Source: an uncultured Bacteroidia bacterium
Lineage (GTDB): Bacteria > Bacteroidota > Bacteroidia > Bacteroidales > Prolixibacteraceae
Length of the DNA: 64,000 bases
Assembly (NCBI GenBank): GCA_903907075.1
Contig: CAIVMQ010000111.1
Location: 51,466-115,465 of the forward strand
Direction: 5' to 3'
How positions within the stretch are numbered: position 1 is the stretch's first letter; every line of letters starts with the position of its first letter. The position numbers and the translations under genes were made by a program. The notes under the pieces are model-generated. The model was not told the origin of the DNA. It saw only the letters and a list, made by a program, of their open reading frames with translations, and made no database searches. Shown here one piece after another: positions 1 to 8,501 of the stretch.

Positions 1-256
1 GTTTAATGTTTTCGCTCTGAAATCCTGACATTCCCAAATAGTAGGCTTTGGAAATCATTATGATGGCATTGGAAGAATCTTCAGTTGTCTTCACCAAAAC
101 ATTCTCGGCCTTTATGGGGGAATCAGAAAACTCATCTATATCGGTAATACCCGATTCCTTTTTGGAAAGCGCCTTAGTCCTACGTGAAGAACGCAATAGG
201 ACCCAAGTCACAAACATTCCCAGCAGAAACCACAGAAGGGGATAAAATCTTTCCAT
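1..256 (-). CDS. N-terminal part of a membrane-anchored protein, function unknown
   Basis: Reading leftwards from an ATG at 254-256, the minus strand is open to the window edge (85 codons visible). The protein starts MERFYPLLWFLLGMFVTW, so residues about 4-21 form one hydrophobic segment, followed by a basic RSSRR stop-transfer stretch and a polar, acidic linker. This predicts a single N-terminal membrane anchor with the rest in the cytoplasm. The family cannot be named because the body lies outside the window. A TAnnTTTG-type element on the same strand lies 26 bases upstream of the start, which supports this start. The gene is divergent from the PhoR-like kinase gene. Confidence 0.6.
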   Translation of the reverse strand, partial: MERFYPLLWFLLGMFVTWVLLRSSRRTKALSKKESGITDIDEFSDSPIKAENVLVKTTEDSSNAIIMISKAYYLGMSGFQSENIK

Positions 257-281
257 TTAACTATTGCGTTTTTCTAACCGA

Positions 282-289
282 CAAATATA
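282..289 (-). promoter_or_regulatory. Bacteroidota -7 element for the leftmost gene
   Basis: Read on the minus strand the bases are TATATTTG, an exact match to the Bacteroidota -7 form TAnnTTTG. It ends 26 bases before the ATG at 256. No well spaced -33 TTG is present, so this is a partial match. Confidence 0.4.
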
Positions 290-358
290 TTTCCTAGCGA
301 GCACCAAAAGTGCTGTTTCAATATTAAATAAATGTTAATAAGTGAAAAAAGCTAAAAA

Positions 359-389
359 TTGGAAGGTAGGGGATTTAAATTTAACTTTG
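359..389 (+). promoter_or_regulatory. Promoter for the PhoR-like kinase gene
   Basis: TTG at 359-361, then 20 bases, then TAACTTTG at 382-389. This fits the Bacteroidota consensus (TTTG, 19-21 bases, TAnnTTTG). The element ends 28 bases before the ATG at 418. Confidence 0.6.
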
Positions 390-417
390 CCTGCTCGAAA
401 ATACTAATTAGTAAGTT

Positions 418-1467
418 ATGGTCCCTCTCAAAACAAGCACTCCACAAAAACTATCCATTACTTCCTCAACCATTATTACCGCCTTTTCAGCTTTACTTAT
501 GATAACGGCACATTGGTTGGGCTGGACATTATGGTCGGCATTGTTTATTCCGGTGATCTTTCTGATTGGTTATTTCACCAATCTCTATATGCTCTCGGTG
601 CTGATAAACGAGAAAATAACCCCTATCTATAAAACGATCAGTGAAGTTCCTATCGAGATGAAACGGATGACTAAATTAATTCATGGCAATAGAGATATTA
701 TTGCGGAAGTTGATCAGGAGGTGAAACTCTGGGCTGAAGATAAGCTTGCAGAGATCGATCGTTTGCGTGAACTGGAGAAGTACCGTAAAGATTTCGTTGG
801 GAATGTCTCTCATGAATTAAAGACGCCTATCTTTAATATACAAGGCTATATTCTCACGCTGCTCGATGGAGGTCTCGAGGATCCTAAAATAAACAGGCTT
901 TATTTGGAGCGGACTGAGAAGAGCATCGACCGGATGATAAGTGTTGTAGAAGATCTTGAATCGATTACCAAACTTGAATCGGGAGAGTTAAAGATCAATA
1001 TGGAACCTTTTGACCTGATAAAGCTTACTGAAGATGTTTTTGATTTTGAGTTACGTGACTCAAAAGAGCGAAGGATCAGCATGAATCTGGTTGTCACCGC
1101 AAATAAACCGGTGATTGTGATGGCCGATAAGACCCGGATATTTGAGGTGCTCAGCAATCTTGTTGGAAATGCGATCAAATATGGTAAAAAAGGGGGTAAT
1201 GTGAATGTTGTTTTCTACGATATGGACAAGATGGTGATGATCGAGGTGAGTGATGATGGTATCGGCATCGAGAAAAAAGATATTATCCGCATTTTTGAGC
1301 GGTTTTACCGTGTCGACAAGAGCCGATCACGAATTCAAGGTGGGACTGGGTTGGGGCTATCCATTGTGAAACATATCATCGAGGCACATGAGCAGACCAT
1401 ACACGTAAAGAGTCAGATTGACAAAGGAACAACCTTCACCTTTATGCTTGAAAAATACAGCAAATAA
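418..1467 (+). CDS. PhoR-like sensor histidine kinase without an extracytoplasmic sensor
   Basis: A two-component histidine kinase that should autophosphorylate and pass phosphate to the regulator encoded just downstream. Two membrane segments (about residues 15-33 and 36-58) are separated by only a few residues, so there is no periplasmic sensing domain. After a charged linker comes the HisKA domain with the H-box VSHELKTP (His132). The HATPase domain follows, with N-box NLVGNAIKYG (Asn251), G1 DDGIGI (about 279) and G2 GGTGLGLS (about 308). At 349 residues it is short for PhoR, which often carries HAMP and PAS domains. The order kinase then regulator and the shared strand suggest one unit. 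The stimulus is unknown: phosphate control is only an inference from family resemblance. Confidence 0.9.
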   Translation: MVPLKTSTPQKLSITSSTIITAFSALLMITAHWLGWTLWSALFIPVIFLIGYFTNLYMLSVLINEKITPIYKTISEVPIEMKRMTKLIHGNRDIIAEVDQEVKLWAEDKLAEIDRLRELEKYRKDFVGNVSHELKTPIFNIQGYILTLLDGGLEDPKINRLYLERTEKSIDRMISVVEDLESITKLESGELKINMEPFDLIKLTEDVFDFELRDSKERRISMNLVVTANKPVIVMADKTRIFEVLSNLVGNAIKYGKKGGNVNVVFYDMDKMVMIEVSDDGIGIEKKDIIRIFERFYRVDKSRSRIQGGTGLGLSIVKHIIEAHEQTIHVKSQIDKGTTFTFMLEKYSK

Positions 1468-1551
1468 AATAATACGATCCGATATTTTCATATTCCAAAT
1501 AATTCCTATATTTCGTTCACCAAACTAGTACATTCAATATATTAAAAACAA

Positions 1552-2253
1552 ATGGTAGAAAAAGACAATACACCTCGAATACTTCTGGTCGACGATGAAG
1601 AAGACATCTTAGAATTTGTAAGTTATAATTTACAACGCGAGGGCTTTCGTGTTTATTCTGCCCGCAATGGTCTTGAGGCTATTGAAATGGCTGGGAAAGT
1701 AAAACCTGATCTTGTGATTCTAGATGTGATGATGCCTGAGATGGATGGGATTGCAGCATGCGAAGAGATCAGAAAGCTCCCCAATTGCAAGAATGTTGTG
1801 ATTGCCTTTTTAACGGCACGCGGAGAAGATTATTCTCAGATTGCAGGTTTTGAGGCTGGCGCCGATGACTATATCACGAAGCCAGTCCGTCCAAAAGTAT
1901 TAATAAGTCGCGTAAAAGCATTGCTAAAGAGAACGGGAGGAGTAACTGCCGAAAGCGTTGAAAATAGCAAGATTTTAAATATTGGAGATCTTGTGATTGA
2001 TAAAGAGCGTTATCTTCTGATCATCGGGGGTAAAGAGCTCACGCTGCCAAGAAAAGAGTTTGAACTACTCTCGTTGTTAGTTTCCAAGCCCGATAAAGTT
2101 TTTACCCGCGACGAGATCTACAAAGCAGTCTGGGGTAATAATGTAATTGTTGGCGACCGAACCATTGATGTACATATCCGAAAATTACGTGAGAAAATTG
2201 GCAACGACCATATCAGAACCCTTAAAGGTATAGGATATAAATTTATAAGCTAG
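1552..2253 (+). CDS. PhoB/OmpR-family response regulator
   Basis: DNA-binding response regulator of 233 residues, a typical OmpR/PhoB length. The receiver domain (about 9-125) has the acidic pair Asp14/Asp15, the phospho-acceptor Asp58 in VILDVMMPEMDG, the conserved Thr in FLTARGED and Lys110 in YITKPVRP. A winged-helix C-terminal domain (about 140-233) ends in the usual TIDVHIRKLREKIG and GIGYKF motifs. It lies 84 bases downstream of the kinase gene on the same strand and is presumably its partner. A near-match to a -7 element (TATATTTC, 1507-1514) in the gap could give it its own promoter. Target genes cannot be read from the window. Confidence 0.92.
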   Translation: MVEKDNTPRILLVDDEEDILEFVSYNLQREGFRVYSARNGLEAIEMAGKVKPDLVILDVMMPEMDGIAACEEIRKLPNCKNVVIAFLTARGEDYSQIAGFEAGADDYITKPVRPKVLISRVKALLKRTGGVTAESVENSKILNIGDLVIDKERYLLIIGGKELTLPRKEFELLSLLVSKPDKVFTRDEIYKAVWGNNVIVGDRTIDVHIRKLREKIGNDHIRTLKGIGYKFIS

Positions 2254-2295
2254 AATTTAGTTCCGGACAAAAACAAAATCTCGCACTTTAAATCC

Positions 2296-3753
2296 TTAGA
2301 GTTCTTTACGCATTCGAGCTACTGGAATCCCCAGCTGTTCGCGATATTTGGCTACTGTCCGACGAGCTATTTCATACCCTTTATCATTTAGAATCTGGGT
2401 GAGTTTATCGTCATTCAGTGGCTTATGTTTACTCTCATTCCCAATACATTCCTGCAATATCGATTTAATCTCGCGTGTTGAGACCTCCTCGCCTGTATCT
2501 TTTTGCATCGACTCCGAGAAGAAATACTTAACCGGATAGATTCCAAAGTGAGTTTGAATATATTTACTGTTCGAGACTCGTGAGATGGTTGAAATGTCGA
2601 GCCCGGTGCGATCGGCAATATCTTTAAGGATCATTGGGCGCAGTTTAGTCTCATCCCCCTCCGCAAAATATTCTTTTTGATACATCAGAATCTCGGTCAT
2701 CACCAGCATCAGTGTCTCTTGGCGCTGCTTGATCGCATCGATGAACCATTTTGCAGAATCAATTTTTTGTTTCACGAAAAGGACGGCTTCTTTAACATCA
2801 CGGGTCATCGACTTTCGGTTATCCTGGTACGAGCGCAGCATATTGGTATAATGGCGGCTAATATTTAACTCCGGAATATTACGTTGATTTAGGCTTAGCT
2901 GCATCTCATCGTCTACCACCTCAAGAATAAAATCGGGTATTATAGCCTGATTCCCCTGGCTAATTGTATTGCTAAATGAGCTTCCAGGTTTGGGATTTAG
3001 CTTTAGAATCTCAGCAAAAGCCTCTTTGAGAGTATCTTCATCAACGCCAAATTTTCGGCTAATCTTGTCAAAATGTTTACGGGTAAACTCTTCGAAACAA
3101 TCTTTTAGGATCATGCCGGCAAGTTTGAGCTCAGGCTTTTGATCCCCCTTGCGAAAAATCTGCAGCCGCAGGCATTCTCGCAGATTACGGGCCCCAACCC
3201 CGGGAGGATCGAGCTCCTGGATCTTACGCAGAATAGTCATTAGTTCTGATTCGCTACTCTTAATATTCTGAGAAAATTCAAGATCATCAACAATAGAACT
3301 GATATCGCGCCGTAGATAGCCATCCTCGTCAATATTTCCAATAATATGCTCTGCCAGAATGGCTTCGCGCTTATCGAGCATCTCCATACTCATCTGCTCT
3401 TGAAGATATTCGTGAAAAGAGGTTCCGTCCGAAAAAGGGACATCTACAGTCTTATCATCTTTCGAAAAGTTCTGGGTATTTAAGCGGTAAGCGGGATAAT
3501 CCTCTTCATTGAGATAGTCACTCACAGAGAACTCTTCGTTATCATTATCTTCCTTTGTCTTTAGATCATCGGAATACTCTTCGCTTTCGGATCCATATTC
3601 CTCATTTGCAATATCGAGCACAGGATTCTCCTCAAGCTCCTTCTTGATCCGTTGTTCAAGGAGTAAGCCAGGCAATTCCAAGAGCTTAATTACCTGAATC
3701 TGTTGAGGAGAAAGCTTTTGTAATAGTTTCTGTTGAAGACTTAATCTTTGCAT
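2296..3753 (-). CDS. rpoN: RNA polymerase sigma-54 factor
   Basis: Sigma-54, the alternative sigma factor that directs RNA polymerase to -24/-12 promoters and needs an AAA+ activator. The N-terminal region I (residues 1-45) is Gln- and Leu-rich (QKLLQKLSPQQIQVIKLLEL) and is followed by an acidic region II (about 50-90), the core-binding domain and the -12 binding HTH region. The RpoN box ARRTVAKYRE sits at about 463-472, near the end of the 485-residue chain. Length and motif order are normal. No sigma-54 activator gene is seen in the window. The gene is convergent with the response regulator gene (42-base gap) and reads away from asnS, which lies upstream on the same strand. Confidence 0.96.
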   Translation of the reverse strand: MQRLSLQQKLLQKLSPQQIQVIKLLELPGLLLEQRIKKELEENPVLDIANEEYGSESEEYSDDLKTKEDNDNEEFSVSDYLNEEDYPAYRLNTQNFSKDDKTVDVPFSDGTSFHEYLQEQMSMEMLDKREAILAEHIIGNIDEDGYLRRDISSIVDDLEFSQNIKSSESELMTILRKIQELDPPGVGARNLRECLRLQIFRKGDQKPELKLAGMILKDCFEEFTRKHFDKISRKFGVDEDTLKEAFAEILKLNPKPGSSFSNTISQGNQAIIPDFILEVVDDEMQLSLNQRNIPELNISRHYTNMLRSYQDNRKSMTRDVKEAVLFVKQKIDSAKWFIDAIKQRQETLMLVMTEILMYQKEYFAEGDETKLRPMILKDIADRTGLDISTISRVSNSKYIQTHFGIYPVKYFFSESMQKDTGEEVSTREIKSILQECIGNESKHKPLNDDKLTQILNDKGYEIARRTVAKYREQLGIPVARMRKEL

Positions 3754-3849
3754 ATTGAGCGCACCACTTTTATCGTTCTAAAGGTAGCATAAATATAGTT
3801 AGCACCTGTGAAAAGAGCATAAAACCATGCAAAACGAAATAAACCTAAA

Positions 3850-5289
3850 TTAGAACTCACAGTTTTTTGGGGTACGTGCAAAAGGGATTACATCACGGAT
3901 ATTACTCATGCCGGTAACAAAGAGAAGAAGTCTTTCGAATCCAAGTCCGAAGCCTGCATGAGGGCATCCTCCAAATCTGCGGGTGTCGAGATACCATTGC
4001 ATATCTTCTTTGGGAATATCCATCTCATCCATTCGACGTTCGAGATAATCCAGGCGCTCTTCACGTTGCGAGCCCCCAATAATTTCGCCGATCTGAGGAA
4101 ATAAAACATCCATCGCAGATACAGTCTCGCCATTATCATCCATGCGCATATAAAACGCTTTAATCTCCTTGGGATAGTTCGTCAGGATCACGGGCTTTTT
4201 AAACTCTACCTCAACGAGAAAGCGTTCATGCTCACTCTGAAGATCTGTTCCGTATCCTGTTATTGGATACTGAAATTTACCTTTCTTATTCTGTTTTGAG
4301 TTTTTCAGAATCTCGATTGCCTCGGTGTAGGTAAGTCTTACAAAATCGTTATCAGCTACAAAGCGCAATTTCTCAATTAGCTCCATCGAGCGCTGATCGG
4401 CAGGCTTATTCTTCTCCTCTTCCACGAGACGGGCACTCAAGAAAATCAGATCATCCATACAATGATCGAGAGCATAATGAATTAAATATTTTAAAAACTC
4501 TTCGGCCAGATCCATATTGTCATTAAGGTCGAAGAATGCCACTTCAGGCTCTATCATCCAGAACTCAGCTAGATGGCGCGAGGTATTTGAGTTTTCGGCT
4601 CGGAAAGTTGGTCCGAAGGTATAAATTCGTGAGAGGGCCATAGCGAAAAGCTCTCCCTCAAGTTGACCTGAGACCGTAAGATTTGCTGCTTTCCCAAAGA
4701 AATCCAGTGTAAAATCGATATCCCCTTCTTCATTTAATGGGGGATCTTTGGGTGAAAGTGTCGAAACACGAAACATCTCGCCTGCCCCTTCAGCATCTGA
4801 ACTGGTGATTATAGGGGTATGGACATTAAAGAATCCTCTGTCGTTAAAGAAATTATGAACGGCAAAAATCATAGCATGACGGATGCGAAAAATGGCACTG
4901 AAAGTTGCTGTTCTTGGCCTTAGGTGAGCCATCTCGCGCAAAAATTCAAGCGAATGACGCTTCGGCTGAATCGGATATTTCTCTGGATCGGCCACTCCAA
5001 TTACCTCAATTGATATGGCCTGGAGCTCAACAGACTGTCCTGAACCTGTCGATTCAACCAACTTGCCGGTCACACCTATCGCAGCACCGGTATTAATCAA
5101 TTTGAGAAGATCTTCTCCAAAAGTGTCGACCTCTGCGACAACCTGTAAATTATGTATCGTTGATCCATCATTAAGTGCAATAAAACTCACATTTTTGCTT
5201 CCACGACGAGTCCTCACCCACCCTTTAACAGTTATTTCAGTACCTACTACTCCAGATTTTAGAATATCTACAATTCTTAAGTTTCTCAT
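3850..5289 (-). CDS. asnS: Asparaginyl-tRNA synthetase
   Basis: Class IIb aminoacyl-tRNA synthetase that charges tRNA-Asn with asparagine in the cytoplasm. The N-terminal OB-fold anticodon-binding domain (about 15-110, starting [20 protein letters not shown]) is followed by the class II catalytic core. Motif 2 is seen as [25 protein letters not shown] sequence (about 240-260) and motif 3 as [15 protein letters not shown] near the C-terminus. Length 479 is typical for bacterial AsnRS. AspRS and AspRS2-type enzymes are close relatives, but the [11 protein letters not shown] signature fits AsnS. It lies 96 bases upstream of rpoN on the same strand, and a promoter-like element lies upstream of it. 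Confidence 0.96.
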   Translation of the reverse strand: MRNLRIVDILKSGVVGTEITVKGWVRTRRGSKNVSFIALNDGSTIHNLQVVAEVDTFGEDLLKLINTGAAIGVTGKLVESTGSGQSVELQAISIEVIGVADPEKYPIQPKRHSLEFLREMAHLRPRTATFSAIFRIRHAMIFAVHNFFNDRGFFNVHTPIITSSDAEGAGEMFRVSTLSPKDPPLNEEGDIDFTLDFFGKAANLTVSGQLEGELFAMALSRIYTFGPTFRAENSNTSRHLAEFWMIEPEVAFFDLNDNMDLAEEFLKYLIHYALDHCMDDLIFLSARLVEEEKNKPADQRSMELIEKLRFVADNDFVRLTYTEAIEILKNSKQNKKGKFQYPITGYGTDLQSEHERFLVEVEFKKPVILTNYPKEIKAFYMRMDDNGETVSAMDVLFPQIGEIIGGSQREERLDYLERRMDEMDIPKEDMQWYLDTRRFGGCPHAGFGLGFERLLLFVTGMSNIRDVIPFARTPKNCEF

Positions 5290-5349
5290 CTTGTTTACTA
5301 TAAATTTTAGAATCCTTGATAGATTCGCTGTTTTTAAATCTTAAAGACA

Positions 5350-5378
5350 CAAAAGTAAAATATTTGCCTCTTTTACAA
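5350..5378 (-). promoter_or_regulatory. Probable asnS promoter
   Basis: On the minus strand, TTG (5376-5378), 18 bases, then TACTTTTG (5350-5357). The -7 element is exact and the spacing is one base short of the usual 19-21. It leaves a leader of roughly 50 bases before the asnS ATG at 5289. Confidence 0.45.
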
Positions 5379-5449
5379 GCCATTCTAATGCGAAACTTTT
5401 GATTCTTAACAAAGAACTAATAATTGTATGTTTGTAAAAAATTGTGCGA

Positions 5450-5785
5450 ATGGAAAAGCTTAACAGCTGGGACGATTTATGTAAGGAGCTCAATAGCCGT
5501 TTCGGAATAGAGGTCGATCTAAACGGAGTCCTTTTCCTCGTTGGCATTCGTGAGCGCGGATTAACCATTGAGCACTTTTCGAAAGAGGAAAAAACCAACC
5601 TGATTAACCTGGGAAGCTGCACGCTATATCTCGAGATGGGATTACTAAGCCGGCAAGGAACAGATAAAGAGGGGTGGCCTATTTTTCATCAGAATGCCCT
5701 GGCTAAAGCGATTCCCGAAGAGCTAAAGCAAAAAACACTTCAGGATTGTGCGATCCGATATTTTCAAAAAATTTTTACGCAGTAG
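5450..5785 (+). CDS. Conserved-looking hypothetical protein, 111 residues
   Basis: Small soluble protein, start taken at the ATG at 5450 (MEKLNSWDDLCKEL); an in-frame GTG lies two codons upstream. It is mixed alpha/beta with no membrane segment or signal peptide. Visible pieces are DLNGVLFLVGIRERG and GWPIFHQNALAKAIPEE. I recognise no enzyme motif. A TATGTTTG element at 5427-5434 (15 bases before the ATG) could be its -7 region, but the -33 TTG is too far away (25 bases). It is divergent from asnS. Coding quality looks good on amino-acid composition, so the gene is probably real; function unknown. Confidence 0.65.
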   Translation: MEKLNSWDDLCKELNSRFGIEVDLNGVLFLVGIRERGLTIEHFSKEEKTNLINLGSCTLYLEMGLLSRQGTDKEGWPIFHQNALAKAIPEELKQKTLQDCAIRYFQKIFTQ

Positions 5786-5862
5786 TGTAATCTTAGAGCG
5801 ATTTATAGTTACAACTCCTGCTATCAAAAATCTAATTTTGCAAGTAAAGTATAATCTGATAG

Positions 5863-6270
5863 CTAAATCGCTCTCATTTTATTTCCGCGTGCTTCATGTG
5901 TTACCTCAGCCAGCCCCAATGCTTCCATCAGTGGAGGAATATACATTCCAAAGCGTCCGCGTAGCCCTTTTTTCATCCCGTACCAACCACCAATAGGATT
6001 GTTTTTTGAACGACCCCAGGCCTCAACTGTTCCCTCCTTGGCATCCTTTTGCTCGTCGGCACTGCCAAGTTCCATCCAGTCGTTATGCTCCTTTAGCATT
6101 AAATGAAGATCCGAAAGAGAACGGATGTCATAAAGCAAAACTGTTTTACCTACGGTACAGACCAGCACCTCTTTACCTTCTTTTTCGTCAACGTGCATTG
6201 TGTATTCCGATGACAAAGGGGGTGTTTTCAAAACTAAGGGTTTTTCTTTTGTGCCAATTTTAGTATTCAT
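5863..6270 (-). CDS. Hypothetical cytoplasmic protein, 135 residues
   Basis: The reading frame is open from 6318, but the first credible start is the ATG at 6268-6270 (MNTKIGTKEKPLVLK), because the upstream part reads like leader. The protein is soluble, with a beta-rich N-terminal half (KEVLVCTVGKTVLLYDIRSL) and a C-terminal half with GGWYGMKKGLRGRFGMYIPP and a final basic GNKMRAI. No catalytic or nucleic-acid-binding motif is recognised. It is convergent with the preceding 111-residue gene (77-base gap) and lies 60 bases downstream of the AEC permease gene on the same strand. Function unknown. Confidence 0.6.
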   Translation of the reverse strand: MNTKIGTKEKPLVLKTPPLSSEYTMHVDEKEGKEVLVCTVGKTVLLYDIRSLSDLHLMLKEHNDWMELGSADEQKDAKEGTVEAWGRSKNNPIGGWYGMKKGLRGRFGMYIPPLMEALGLAEVTHEARGNKMRAI

Positions 6271-6330
6271 AATATATAACTTATTTGGTAAAAGGTTTTC
6301 GCAACTAAACGGCCCCACAAAAATTGACTA

Positions 6331-7260
6331 TCAGGAGGTAAATACGATCCAGAGGGGTAGAACAACTCCAGAAAGGACTGTTGACAAAATAATTAAACGC
6401 CCTGTTAGCAAAGCATTTAACTCATATTGCTCTGACATTGCATAAGCAGTAATCCCCACCGGCATAGCGGCATCAAGAACAGAAGATCTAATCTGGACAA
6501 TTGTCATTCCCGATCTGCTTACAAAAAAGTAGAAGATCCCTGGTAAAATGATCATAATAAAAAGTGAAAGCCCTATAATTGGCAACCATTGTCTGCGCGT
6601 GCCGATCTGCTGTGCACCCAGAAAAATCCCCAAAGAGAATAAAACAATTGCCGTTACCGACTGACCAAAAAGATCGAGTGTTTTTATCAAGGCTCCAGGA
6701 AAGGGAATTTTCTGCCACGAGGCTAAAATCCCCAGAAAAACAGAGATCAGAAGTGGATTTGCAATAAGTCTCTTGAGGATAACTAGAATATGCACCTTTT
6801 CATGGCCAGTAATTTCAATTAATCCAATAGCGAATGTGAACATCCAGAAAGGATAAATGGCAGCAAGCAGTATTGCCGAGCCAAGCGCTTCAGGTCCTAA
6901 CGCACTAGACAACAAGGGAATTCCGAGATATGAGATATTGCCAAAGCCAAGTAACAGAAACATTGTCCGTCGGGTTTGAAGGGTCGTTTTAAATAGCACA
7001 CTTACTGGAAAGGCTAACAGAATACAGCATACCAGGTAGGCGGAATTAAGCAAAATGAAGCTTCCATATTCGCTAAGCCTAAAGTCAAGTCTTATAAGGG
7101 CGACAAAGATTAGTGAAGGCAAACCAATCCATAAGGCATATTTATTAAGGATATCAACCCATCCGGGTCGGACAACTTCTGTACGCATCATCACATATCC
7201 CAAAAGAATTATTAGGAATAATGGCAAAATCGAATTGGCAGCGAGGAAAAATGAGCTCAT
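6331..7260 (-). CDS. AEC-family (auxin efflux carrier-like) permease
   Basis: Integral membrane transporter of the AEC family, whose bacterial members export or exchange small organic anions such as malate. About ten hydrophobic segments arranged as two five-helix halves are visible in 309 residues, for example ILPLFLIILLGYVMMR at the start and SVTAIVLFSLGIFLGAQQIG in the second half. The start is placed at the ATG at 7260 (MSSFFLAANSILPL). The frame is open 30 codons further upstream, but that part would put polar and aromatic residues before the first helix. No regulator is adjacent, so the substrate cannot be inferred. 112 bases separate the next upstream start from the aldo/keto reductase stop. 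Confidence 0.85.
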   Translation of the reverse strand: MSSFFLAANSILPLFLIILLGYVMMRTEVVRPGWVDILNKYALWIGLPSLIFVALIRLDFRLSEYGSFILLNSAYLVCCILLAFPVSVLFKTTLQTRRTMFLLLGFGNISYLGIPLLSSALGPEALGSAILLAAIYPFWMFTFAIGLIEITGHEKVHILVILKRLIANPLLISVFLGILASWQKIPFPGALIKTLDLFGQSVTAIVLFSLGIFLGAQQIGTRRQWLPIIGLSLFIMIILPGIFYFFVSRSGMTIVQIRSSVLDAAMPVGITAYAMSEQYELNALLTGRLIILSTVLSGVVLPLWIVFTS

Positions 7261-7382
7261 AGGCAGATTAAAAATAAATTCAAAATGGGAAATGCAAAAT
7301 ATAGTGAGCATCCAAACTATCCTTCCAAAGGACAATCTTGAGTTTGGCACTTCCCATTTTACATTAATCTAATTCAGTTAGT

Positions 7383-8375
7383 TTAGGATTTTAAAATCTC
7401 TTCAATTTGGTTTAATTCTACAACTGAGAACGTCAGATTATTTGTAGAGGCAAGGTTGTCTTTTAACTGTGCAACAGAGCTGGCTCCAATAAGAACAGAG
7501 GTTACCCGATGATCTTTTAATAACCAGGCTATGGCCATTTGAGCTAGTGATTGTCCACGCGAACTTGCCACTTTATTCAATTTTTTTGCCTTTGTAATGG
7601 CTGGTGTAACTTGATCTTCACGAAGATAACCCCATGGCTTAGCCGCCCGTGAATCTTCCGGAATACCATCGAGATACCGATTTGTTAAGAGCCCCTGTGC
7701 CAAGGGTGAGAAGGCGATCACGCCAATACCTTCATTTTCTACGGTGTCTAATAAACCCTTCTCAACCCATCGTTCGAACATTGAATACTTAGGCTGATGG
7801 ATTAGACATGGCGTACCAAGTTGTTTGAGGATATCGGCAGCTTTGCGCGTTAGCTCAGCAGGATAGTTCGATATTCCGGCATAGAGCGCTTTACCTGAAC
7901 GAACAGCATAATCAAGGGCCATCATCGTCTCTTCGAGTGGCGTATCGGGATCGGGACGGTGTGAATAGAAAATATCAACATACTCCAAACCCATCCTTTT
8001 TAAACTCTGGTCGAGGCTCGAGAGAAGATACTTCCGAGAACCCCATTCGCCATATGGGCCTGGCCACATCAGGTACCCTGCCTTTGTAGATATAATCAAT
8101 TCGTCTCTATATGGGCGAAAGTTCTCCTTAAACAAAATTCCAAAGTTTTCTTCCGCTGATCCTGGTGGGGGTCCGTAATTATTTGCCAGATCAAAATGGG
8201 TGATTCCCTGATCAAAAGCATACCGAAGCATAGCCCTTCCGTTGTCTAAAACGTCGACACCTCCAAAATTATGCCACAATCCCAGAGAGATCTCAGGTAG
8301 TTTAATCCCACTACGGCCACACCTTCGGTAGTTAATGCTCTTATCATAACGCTCATTATCTGGAGTATAGCTCAT
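7383..8375 (-). CDS. YghZ-like aldo/keto reductase
   Basis: NADPH-dependent aldo/keto reductase of 330 residues, closely resembling E. coli YghZ (L-glyceraldehyde 3-phosphate reductase, also active on methylglyoxal). Shared blocks include NYRRCGRSGIKLPEISLGLW, ITHFDLANNYGPPPGSAEEN and QSLKRMGLEYVDIFYSHR. The catalytic tetrad is complete: Asp and Tyr in FDLANNYG, Lys in IISTKAG and His in FYSHR. The cofactor-binding end is seen as SVLIGASSVAQLKDN. It is probably a detoxification or redox enzyme of the cytoplasm. It is transcribed away from the hexose permease gene, sharing a 126-base divergent promoter region with it. Confidence 0.93.
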   Translation of the reverse strand: MSYTPDNERYDKSINYRRCGRSGIKLPEISLGLWHNFGGVDVLDNGRAMLRYAFDQGITHFDLANNYGPPPGSAEENFGILFKENFRPYRDELIISTKAGYLMWPGPYGEWGSRKYLLSSLDQSLKRMGLEYVDIFYSHRPDPDTPLEETMMALDYAVRSGKALYAGISNYPAELTRKAADILKQLGTPCLIHQPKYSMFERWVEKGLLDTVENEGIGVIAFSPLAQGLLTNRYLDGIPEDSRAAKPWGYLREDQVTPAITKAKKLNKVASSRGQSLAQMAIAWLLKDHRVTSVLIGASSVAQLKDNLASTNNLTFSVVELNQIEEILKS

Positions 8376-8440
8376 TTTTAGGGGGTTTAATTAATTCGTC
8401 ATAAATTTATCAATAATAAGTGTTCCAAATTAATTATTTC

Positions 8441-8448
8441 TATATTTG
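8441..8448 (+). promoter_or_regulatory. -7 element for the hexose permease gene
   Basis: TATATTTG, an exact TAnnTTTG match, 53 bases before the ATG at 8502. The expected -33 position has TTC rather than TTG, so the match is partial. Confidence 0.45.
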
Positions 8449-8462
8449 TTCAATCTAAAAAT

Positions 8463-8495
8463 AGTAACCAAACAATTTAGTAACCAAAACAATTT
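8463..8495 (+). repeat. Short direct repeat in the leader of the permease gene
   Basis: AGTAACCAAACAATTT (8463-8478) is repeated immediately as AGTAACCAAAACAATTT (8479-8495), differing by one added A. The second copy ends six bases before the ATG at 8502, so the repeat occupies the presumed ribosome-loading region. Confidence 0.8.
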
Positions 8496-8501
8496 AATAA
8501 C

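Noticed and set aside
48..245. 65-codon plus-strand frame at the left edge
   Set aside because: It is the complement of the minus-strand membrane-anchored protein, whose hydrophobic start and promoter element make it the better call.
5015..5344. 109-codon plus-strand frame over the 5' end of asnS
   Set aside because: Antisense to a well conserved asnS domain; shadow frame.
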